Origin: Schizochytrium sp. TIO01
Lineage: Eukaryota > Sar > Bigyra > Thraustochytrida > Thraustochytriidae
DNA: 64,000 nt
Assembly (NCBI GenBank): GCA_004764695.1
Contig: SMSO01000032.1
Span: 5,972,668 to 6,036,667, forward strand
Reading direction: 5' to 3'
A program made the translations under genes and the position numbers. Of this stretch, positions 18,595-24,650 are shown piece after piece. Numbering within the stretch: the first letter of the stretch is position 1; every line of letters begins with the position of its first letter. Under the pieces are notes generated by a model. That model ran no database searches. It was given only the letters and a program-made list of their open reading frames with translations, and was not told the origin of the DNA.

Positions 18595-19626
18595 CTAGAA
18601 ACGGTTCAAGATTGAATCGGCTTTATCTTGACCCATGAGTTTTACGGACGCATCGTATACTTGCTTCAATGCAACCTTCCTTGTAGCGTAGCCTCGAATA
18701 GCTTCAAACTTCTTGTCCATAGGATGGACCTCTTGTAAGTTACACTTACGTTTCTTTGGGGACGGAGCTTCATCCTCGTAGTCTCTATCTAGAGCAAGAT
18801 TCAACTCTCCGTCAAGTTTTAATCTTTTTGCCTCCTCCATAAAACTACCGACTACGTGATTGAGACGAACATAGCCCAATAGATTTTCATCCTCGAAACC
18901 TTGAATGGTGCACGCACTTGTCAGGTTGTTGGTCTCAGCTTGGGTTGCGTATTTTTCGTATAGAGCCTCTAGTGATTCTTTTTCAAGTTTAAGAGGCACT
19001 GGGTCACTAGTCTTCCCCACGAACGATAACTTAAACGTCTTAAAACGAGGTAGATGTTTCAAAACGAGGCTGACAATATGATCGTAAGAAGGACCACAAG
19101 TTGTGTTGGGTACGTGAACATGAACGACAAGATTCTTAACCTGTCTCGGAAGATTCTCAAAGAAACCACATAAAGAATTAGCGAGAAGATCGCCAATCTC
19201 AAGTGAACGAAGTTTTGTGAAGTGTTTGAGAAGTTCAAACTCACGTAGATCATGGCCAAACACCTCTTCGTGCAAAATAGTCAAATATTCAAGCTTAGAA
19301 GAGAATGAATCTTTGAGTATATTACGGATCGTGGGCATATATAATCCAAGGCCTCTCAGCTGAAGGTGACATGTATGTACCTTACAGGGGAAGAATTTTT
19401 TCAGAATTTTTCCCAAGCACCTTGTCGGAGAGCATCCAACTCGCCTAGGATCAATCTCAATAGTGCGGATGTGGTCTATTCTTTGGAAATGGAAATCTAG
19501 TCTACGCTTGATTTCATACAAGCTTATACATTCCGGTATACAAAATACGCTATTCTCCTCATCATCAAGTCCAAAAATTATTTCATCTATAAAGGACTCA
19601 GCCTCATCTTCCGTTAGATCCCACAT
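18595..19626 (-). CDS. Tandem paralogue 3, mosaic of paralogues 1 and 2
   Basis: A 343-residue protein, ATG at 19626. The N-terminal part (DEAESFIDEIIFGLDDEENS, FCIPECISLYEIKRRLDFHF, then KVHTCHLQLRGL and LEYLTILHEEVFGHDLREFE) matches paralogue 1. From TKLRSLEIGDLL to the stop it matches paralogue 2 almost exactly. The switch falls near residue 135. This is what gene conversion or unequal crossing over inside the array would leave. A GGTGTTT array again starts on the base beside the ATG. Confidence 0.65.
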   Translation of the reverse strand: MWDLTEDEAESFIDEIIFGLDDEENSVFCIPECISLYEIKRRLDFHFQRIDHIRTIEIDPRRVGCSPTRCLGKILKKFFPCKVHTCHLQLRGLGLYMPTIRNILKDSFSSKLEYLTILHEEVFGHDLREFELLKHFTKLRSLEIGDLLANSLCGFFENLPRQVKNLVVHVHVPNTTCGPSYDHIVSLVLKHLPRFKTFKLSFVGKTSDPVPLKLEKESLEALYEKYATQAETNNLTSACTIQGFEDENLLGYVRLNHVVGSFMEEAKRLKLDGELNLALDRDYEDEAPSPKKRKCNLQEVHPMDKKFEAIRGYATRKVALKQVYDASVKLMGQDKADSILNRF

Positions 19627-19666
19627 TGGTGTTTGGTGTTTGGTGTTTGGTGATTGGTGTTCGGTG
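19627..19666. repeat. GGTGTTT heptamer repeat abutting a start codon
   Basis: Five to six units (GGTGTTT, GGTGATT, GGTGTTC) immediately upstream of the ATG of paralogue 3, in the same arrangement as at paralogue 1. Confidence 0.85.
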
Positions 19667-19791
19667 CTTTAAAATAATTTCAAGGGTTATACCAGGAACA
19701 TTCAAAGAACATTCTAGAAAAAAATCACAAAAGTATATGCTTTACATACATATCAAATATACATTATTTAAAATACATAATGTAATTCTGA

Positions 19792-20334
19792 ATGGGGATC
19801 TATGACAAATCATTACTCGTGCGTCGCCACCGGGAACTCTCATCATGTCCTGGATACACTGCTACCCCAGCCCCTACCAGGCGGAATACACCAACTGCTC
19901 AACCAACTACCCCTATACCTACACGAAACCCTACCACAAAGAGTCCTACTACAAATTCACCTACATCAAAACCTACAACCCAAACTCCTACGACTTTCCA
20001 TCCAACTTACAAACCAACTACACCTATTCCTACATCAAAGAGTCCGACGGCACAACCGACTAACTCTCCTACAACTGAACCAACTCTCCCGACGGGCTTT
20101 CCAACTAAATACCCGACGTTCTATACAAGTAGTCCAAAACCAACGACGTCTGTAACATTTGAATCTACCAACTCCTATGAAGGACTAACGATCGGAATTG
20201 GTGTTGCTTGTGGTTTTTTGTTTCTAGTTCTATTCAGCTGTTTGTGCTATGTTTGTTCTAGAAGGAAACGTAGGTTGAATAACTACACTCGTGTTGGAAA
20301 TACAATACAACACACATCTATGCCACTTTTGTAA
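19792..20334 (+). CDS. Pro/Thr stalk plus transmembrane protein without ectodomain
   Basis: A 180-residue frame, ATG at 19792. After about 20 residues (MGIYDKSLLVRRHRELSSCP) it becomes a pure Pro/Thr stalk of PTxxPT units (about 25-120). A transmembrane helix follows (about 133-155, LTIGIGVACGFLFLVLFSCL), then a basic stop-transfer KRRLN and a short tail ending TSMPLL. The C-terminal layout copies the 9590-13081 surface protein, but there is no signal peptide and no Cys-rich ectodomain. It may be an N-terminally truncated relic, a gene with an undetected 5' exon, or a small type III membrane protein. The truncated-relic reading is slightly favoured. Confidence 0.5.
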   Translation: MGIYDKSLLVRRHRELSSCPGYTATPAPTRRNTPTAQPTTPIPTRNPTTKSPTTNSPTSKPTTQTPTTFHPTYKPTTPIPTSKSPTAQPTNSPTTEPTLPTGFPTKYPTFYTSSPKPTTSVTFESTNSYEGLTIGIGVACGFLFLVLFSCLCYVCSRRKRRLNNYTRVGNTIQHTSMPLL

Positions 20335-20338
20335 AATA

Positions 20339-20440
20339 ATGTGCAAGGTCCAAAACCAAAACCAAACCCAGAACCAAAACCAAACCCAGAACCAAAACCA
20401 AAACCAGGACCAAAACCAACACTCTCGAGATCAATTATGA
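20339..20440 (+). promoter_or_regulatory. Overlapping upstream ORF of Gln/Asn repeats
   Basis: An ATG at 20339 opens a 33-codon frame, largely alternating Gln and Asn because it reads the CCAAAA repeat. Its TGA at 20438-20440 overlaps the ATG of the downstream Cys-rich gene as ATGA. The upstream ATG lies only 4 bp after the stop of the preceding gene, so whether it is in the mRNA depends on where transcription starts. Confidence 0.45.
20351..20420. repeat. CCAAAA / CCCAGAA leader repeat
   Basis: An imperfect hexamer array of CCAAAA, CCAAAC and CCAGAA units with almost no T. It lies just upstream of the ATG at 20437, in the same orientation relative to the gene as the array at 13597-13673 is to its minus-strand gene. 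Confidence 0.85.
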
Positions 20441-20871
20441 AAGAAAATGAGTGTGAGTCGTGTCCGAATGATGTCCCACCAGGAACAATTCGTATTCCTT
20501 GTAATCTGTGCAATGGATATGTATGTGGCATATTGGACTGTGTCCTGGATGAAAAGGAAGGTTGTTGCCAGTGGTGTATCCGTTACAACCCTGAAATCCG
20601 AGATTTAAAAACATGTGCCTTTTGCGGTGAAGAATTCATTGATACAAAATGGATCAGGAAGGAATGCCCGGATTGCTCGACCGTTTTCAAATACCCGTAT
20701 TGTTTTAACTGTGTAGAAGAGCCGACACAGTTTGATTGTAGGTGCTGTGGAAAGGCTATGAACAAAGTTTGTGAAGCTTGTGATATGGACCTGGAAGCCT
20801 CTATATTTGAGTGTACTTCAATGTGCAAACCTTGTTCAAGGACTAACCCCGATAAAAGACATAAACAGTAA
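20437..20871 (+). CDS. Cys-rich zinc-ribbon-like protein, tandem copy 1
   Basis: A 144-residue protein. The ATG at 20437 is preferred over the longer open frame because the tandem partner begins with the same residues (MKENECESCPND). It contains about ten CxxC or CxC pairs: CESC, CNLC, CQWC, CAFC, CPDC, CFNC, CRCC, CEAC, CKPC. These suggest several zinc sites, as in RING/TRIAD or zinc-ribbon proteins, but spacing does not fit a standard RING. Function unknown. No signal peptide or membrane segment. Confidence 0.65.
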   Translation: MKENECESCPNDVPPGTIRIPCNLCNGYVCGILDCVLDEKEGCCQWCIRYNPEIRDLKTCAFCGEEFIDTKWIRKECPDCSTVFKYPYCFNCVEEPTQFDCRCCGKAMNKVCEACDMDLEASIFECTSMCKPCSRTNPDKRHKQ

Positions 20872-20944
20872 CTTTTATTTTTTTATAGACATAGGTGTCC
20901 GACCCTTAGAATTGTCAGCAAATCCAAAACTCTTGAGTTCAACC

Positions 20945-21376
20945 ATGAAAGAAAATGAATGCGAGTCGTGCCCCAATGATCTCCCACCCGGAACGACCCG
21001 TATTCCCTGTAGTGGGTGCAACGGGTGTGTTTGTGGTATCTTAGATTGTGTCTTAGATGAATATTTTGGATTTTGTCGATGGTGCATTGATCGCTTTAAA
21101 GTAGTCGAATGTAATAATTGTTTACAACCATTTCAAAATAGTCCTGCCGTTGAATGTGGAGAATGCTGCGCAACACAAGACCCATCAATATGTCAAGACT
21201 GTCTGGATAAGGCAACTATATATACTTGTGGTTGTGGAAGAGGTTTGAACGACCTATGCATCGTGTGTAGTGTTAACACTCAAGTATGTCCTTGCTGCAA
21301 TGAAATCAAGTGTCATAAATGCTTTGACGGAGCCATGCACTACTCATGTAATAAATGTGCTACCCGTAACTCATAA
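20945..21376 (+). CDS. Cys-rich zinc-ribbon-like protein, tandem copy 2
   Basis: A 143-residue protein starting at ATG 20945. The first 50 residues are close to copy 1 (MKENECESCPNDLPPGTTRI, CNGCVCGILDCVLDE); the rest keeps the Cys pattern (CNNC, CGECC, CQDC, CGCG, CIVC, CPCC, CHKC, CNKC) with little other identity. This suggests zinc-site conservation and an old duplication, or rapid change in the C-terminal half. Only 73 bp separate it from copy 1. It is the last gene of the compact region. Confidence 0.65.
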   Translation: MKENECESCPNDLPPGTTRIPCSGCNGCVCGILDCVLDEYFGFCRWCIDRFKVVECNNCLQPFQNSPAVECGECCATQDPSICQDCLDKATIYTCGCGRGLNDLCIVCSVNTQVCPCCNEIKCHKCFDGAMHYSCNKCATRNS

Positions 21377-21532
21377 ATCATTATAAATATTAAGTAAAAT
21401 TTTGACTTAAAAGATAAATTATTCTTAGTATTATCCTCAATTGAGCACGGCTCGTAATGAAAATATATTTTGACAAACTTATTAAATTATTTATTCCAGT
21501 GGGAGTAGCTTGATGTTACAGAGAGACACCCA

Positions 21533-21690
21533 CGTGAAGGTACTATATTCCCATCACGGTCCCAGTCTTCACGCGTGAAGGTACTATATTCCCATCACGG
21601 TACCATGTCTTCACGCGTGACGGTCCCAGTCTTCACGGCGTGGGTCCCAGTCTTCACGGCACGGTCCCAGTCTTCACGCGACCTTTCTAC
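21533..21690. repeat. 41-bp tandem repeat with TTCACGCGTGAA palindromes
   Basis: Two copies of a unit of about 41 bp (from CGTGAAGGTACTATATTCCC to TCTTCACG) at 21533-21573 and 21574-21615. Three shortened units of about 21 bp that keep GGTCCCAGTCTTCACG follow. Where full units meet, the junction is the perfect palindrome TTCACGCGTGAA. Each unit also has internal inverted halves (CGTGAAGG and TCTTCACG), so it can fold. Confidence 0.85.
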
Positions 21691-21731
21691 GGGTCGTAAA
21701 AATAAAAGGAAAAACTTTTAAATTAAAAAAA

Positions 21732-21803
21732 TTTCACGCCCCTCACAAGAATTTGAATTTCTTCCCAGTGGGGGTATGTGAGGGATGTGAGGGCGTGATG
21801 AAA
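21732..21803. repeat. Inverted repeat / hairpin
   Basis: Left arm 21732-21747 (TTTCACGCCCCTCACA) pairs with right arm 21786-21803 (TGTGAGGGCGTGATGAAA) with a small bulge, around a loop of about 38 nt. The arm begins with the same TTTCACGCC found at the presumed 5' end of the 5S-like unit downstream. Confidence 0.75.
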
Positions 21804-21845
21804 GAATTAACGTGAACACTTTAAGGTGGTAAAAAAATTAATTTT

Positions 21846-21973
21846 TCTTCACGCCCATATTAATTGTTAATAGTTGCGTGAAAAGACCTTAAGTTGGCCC
21901 TCCGTAGTAAAGTCGCGTAGGGCCGGGTCAGTAGTATGATAGGGGACTGCATGCGAAGCCCCGGTGTTGAATG
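21846..21973 (+). rRNA. 5S rRNA-like unit (diverged 5S gene, pseudogene or 5S-derived element)
   Basis: The 3' half (about 21896-21973) matches eukaryotic 5S rRNA well: AGGGCCGGGTCAGTAGTATG, then GATAGGGGACTGC, then GAAGCCCCGGTGTTGAAT. This covers the box C internal promoter and the closing GCCCCGGTGTTG. A weaker box A-like GTAAAGTCGCG and a CCATA near 21855 sit where 5S would have them. A T7 run at 21974-21980 is a Pol III stop. Helix I can pair only partly (TTTCTTCAC with GTGTTGAAT), so the 5' half is doubtful. The total of about 127 nt is near the usual 120. It could be a real divergent 5S gene or a 5S-derived SINE or pseudogene. Confidence 0.45.
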
Positions 21974-21980
21974 TTTTTTT

Positions 21981-23196
21981 CCTTTTTTTTTCTTTTTTTT
22001 TTTCCCGTTTTTCCCTTTCGAACAACTAAAAAACAGGCAACATCATTGTGCAGAGTCTAAATCTCCTTGAACGCATGCTAATGATATACGTCAGCGAGCT
22101 TGTTCACTCGTGCAAGGCGCCTATTTTCATCGACTAAATCACTTGTACGCAGGGCAAAGTTTGCATTCCGATCACCATTTCGTATGCAAATCGACTAGAC
22201 TGACAATGAGGTGGTCGCAGACGCTTCACCATAGCTTTCGCCAAGCCTCTGGGACTTGATACTTCAGACGAACCATTTGTGCTGTGCTCAGCTCCTGTGC
22301 AATATTTTAAATTACATTTGTCTCCTTCTACAAGTTTTTTTGCCTATTCGACAGTGTATCTGGAAAATAAACTAATGATTATCTTGGCCCCCAAAAGAAA
22401 AGTATTCCTATTAGGTGTCCTTTTAAATGCAAAGATTTTCTTTGCATTCTGCAATTGTATTGCAAGTTAGCGTGAGGCGTTCACCAAGAGATATCTTGTC
22501 CGAGTGGGATGTTGAACGTTCTACTTATAGATACATACCTATGTACACACTTAGCTGTGATACTTCAATTGATTGTCAAGAGAACACTGCACTCGCATCC
22601 CTGCTCCTGAGCTTCGAGAGGTATAGAAAGCTAGCAATTTAAGGGTTCTGCCTGTCCAAAACAAATGAATAAAGTCTGATCATTTCCGAATCTTGTTCCT
22701 CCTTATCTCCCTTCTCTCCTTTGTTTTGTTCTCGGAAAGAAATAGGGACTCAATAAAATTAGTCCTCCATAACTGTGTTCTTGTTAAGAGGTGGATAATG
22801 ATCTTGTGATAACAGCACTGCCCTCATCGTGTTTTGCTACCTCAAAATCTGTAGATAGGTAAGTAGACAGGACTCCAATCGGCCCAAGTTTGTTTGAAGA
22901 CTTTTCACGGTTAGAAAACATCAAGAGAGGTCAAACACACAACCTCTGTCTCGTTGTAGCCTGCACCCTCCTTTATGCAGAGCTACAACAATATCATATC
23001 TAGTCTTTCGAAGTGTGCGAGAGGAAGGAGGACGAAATTGACGACGATCCAAACCCAAATTTGTTTATTATTGGGACGCTGTTATTCTTTTTTGCGCGTG
23101 TGTTGCCATATCCACTGCAGAACCGGCCCAAACCCAAGAGAAACGTAGAACCAAAACAAGAAGAAGAAAACAAACGTACCAGACCCAGAAAACAAA
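21981..23196. other. Gap with no supported gene
   Basis: Begins with a long T-rich tract (to about 22010). Short open frames at 22279-22642 show no coding character. The last 100 bases before 23197 are rich in A and C with few T, and probably belong to the leader of the next gene. Confidence 0.5.
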
Positions 23197-23220
23197 ATGG
23201 CTTGGCTACCGAATTTCTAA
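23197..23220 (+). promoter_or_regulatory. Minimal upstream ORF abutting the next start codon
   Basis: ATGGCTTGGCTACCGAATTT plus CTAA encodes MAWLPNF and stops at 23218-23220; the main ATG follows at 23221 with no spacing (TAAATGG). The upstream ATG has a good context (AAAATGG). A ribosome would have to reinitiate or leak past it to make the main protein. Confidence 0.6.
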
Positions 23221-23637
23221 ATGGATTACGAAAAAGAAGAGGATGTTGGATTTCATCAAGACAACATTGAATACTCTCTTGAGTTACTTAGTGAGACTGT
23301 CGTTCTATTTGCGTACAAGTATGATAATGCCAAAGTGGCCATGTGCGTTTCCCCTGCTGCGCACGAGGTGCTCCCTATTGAAGAGTCTGATCTAGCCTTA
23401 ATTGAAGAAGACGGGGATAGGGTTTACATTGCACCAGCCCGGCTGCGCGGCTTTCTAGGCGAAATTTGCCTCCCCGAGCTAGACATTGACTGTCTAGGAG
23501 ACATCCAAAAGCAGGACATTTCTTACGGCAATTATCTCTTTGATGTCACACTCTCTAGCACCTTGATTACCGGTGCGAACGATGGTGTCATTTTTGACGT
23601 GCGGCTCTCCAGAGAACGAATGGAACCTTGGGTTTAA
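23221..23637 (+). CDS. Small acidic protein, unknown
   Basis: A 138-residue protein, ATG at 23221. It is acidic and looks globular (ETVVLFAYKYDNAKVAMCVS, DGDRVYIAPARLRGFLGEIC), with no signal peptide, membrane segment or motif I recognise. The start codon is directly preceded by a seven-codon upstream ORF. It sits 169 bp upstream of the Fic-fold gene on the same strand and shares its A/C-rich leader style. A functional link with the Fic protein is possible but only inferred from position. Confidence 0.6.
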   Translation: MDYEKEEDVGFHQDNIEYSLELLSETVVLFAYKYDNAKVAMCVSPAAHEVLPIEESDLALIEEDGDRVYIAPARLRGFLGEICLPELDIDCLGDIQKQDISYGNYLFDVTLSSTLITGANDGVIFDVRLSRERMEPWV

Positions 23638-23806
23638 TTTAATATATAACAAGGAAGCAAAAGAAATAAAAACAAAAAAACCAAACCGCTTTTATTCATT
23701 AAAAAATAGTCAAATCAAGAAGAAGAACGAATAAATTTAAATATCTCTGCACTTCTTTCAACAACCAAGCAAAATCGACAAAAACAAAACAAAACAACAA
23801 CAGAAA

Positions 23807-24547
23807 ATGACCAGCCTTGACTTGAGTGAACTAGCGCGAGAAGCAAGGAGTCGCTGCGAACTGCAAAACGGCCCCTTGATAACTTGGTTTTTACAGCGAG
23901 TAGCCCTGGAAACCGAAGAAAAAAACAGAACCAACCTCGTTGAAGCTTACAAGTTCGCAATGCATTATGATGGCGGCCTTTCCTTTTCGTTTCTCTGCAA
24001 ACTTAACGCAATCATCCTCGGCCAGCCCCACAGCAGCAGCAAATTGCGAAGTGCATCCGCATTCTCATTCAGGCGTCACCAAATTACCTGTGATTTGACG
24101 AGAATTCCTCTTGTTCATCCAACCCCTGGGCTTCTTGATCGCGCACTGAGGAATCTCATTATAAAATACCAAACCACACCTTTCTCGATCACAGGAAAGC
24201 AAGATGTAAAAGATATAGAAGCCGCCGCATTGCAAGATGCTTTGCACGTTGCGACAGATTTTATAGCAAGGTTCCTGTTTCTCAAACCCTTTGCATTTGG
24301 CAATGGAAGGACCGCTCGTGTGCTCTTTTCGTGGTTACTTAACTCCTTTGTCCCGGGCCCAATTCCATTGCTTGGACCCTCCCAAGACTACGCCGAAGCG
24401 ACTAAAGTAACAGCAGCAGCAGCAGCAGCAGTGGATCCGTTGGCATTGTTCGAAACTTGCCATCAATCCAAAGACAAGCAGCGGTTCAGTGAGTACACAA
24501 GTTCTGCAGTGGAAAATCACTTGCGAGAGATCCTCTCCGTAACCTAA
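23807..24547 (+). CDS. Fic-fold protein with catalytic His replaced by Lys
   Basis: A 246-residue protein, ATG at 23807 after a leader of almost only A and C (from about 23758). The Fic signature H-P-F-x-(D/E)-G-N-G-R-x-x-R appears at 160-171 as K-P-F-A-F-G-N-G-R-T-A-R. The catalytic His is Lys160 and the metal-binding acidic residue is Phe164, while the anion-hole residues (Gly165, Asn166, Gly167, Arg168, Arg171) are kept. The preceding helix (LHVATDFIARFLF) and the LSFSFLCKLNAIILG segment fit the rest of the Fic core. Fic enzymes transfer AMP or other nucleotide-derived groups to proteins. With these changes ordinary AMPylation is unlikely; nucleotide binding could persist. An Ala7 run near residue 205 comes from a GCA repeat. 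Confidence 0.75.
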   Translation: MTSLDLSELAREARSRCELQNGPLITWFLQRVALETEEKNRTNLVEAYKFAMHYDGGLSFSFLCKLNAIILGQPHSSSKLRSASAFSFRRHQITCDLTRIPLVHPTPGLLDRALRNLIIKYQTTPFSITGKQDVKDIEAAALQDALHVATDFIARFLFLKPFAFGNGRTARVLFSWLLNSFVPGPIPLLGPSQDYAEATKVTAAAAAAVDPLALFETCHQSKDKQRFSEYTSSAVENHLREILSVT

Positions 24548-24650
24548 CTAAGTAGCATTTTATTATAAAATGGATTGGAAACAAAACAAACATTGATTAT
24601 TTCTTCTTCTTCTTCTTTTCATGAGTTAGGGGTTATTAACTTGTGAGTGT

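Noticed and set aside
23221-24547. Fic toxin-antitoxin pair (small gene plus Fic gene)
   Set aside because: The small protein lacks the inhibitory S/T-x-x-x-E-G/N motif, the Fic His is missing, and the genes have separate eukaryotic-style leaders.
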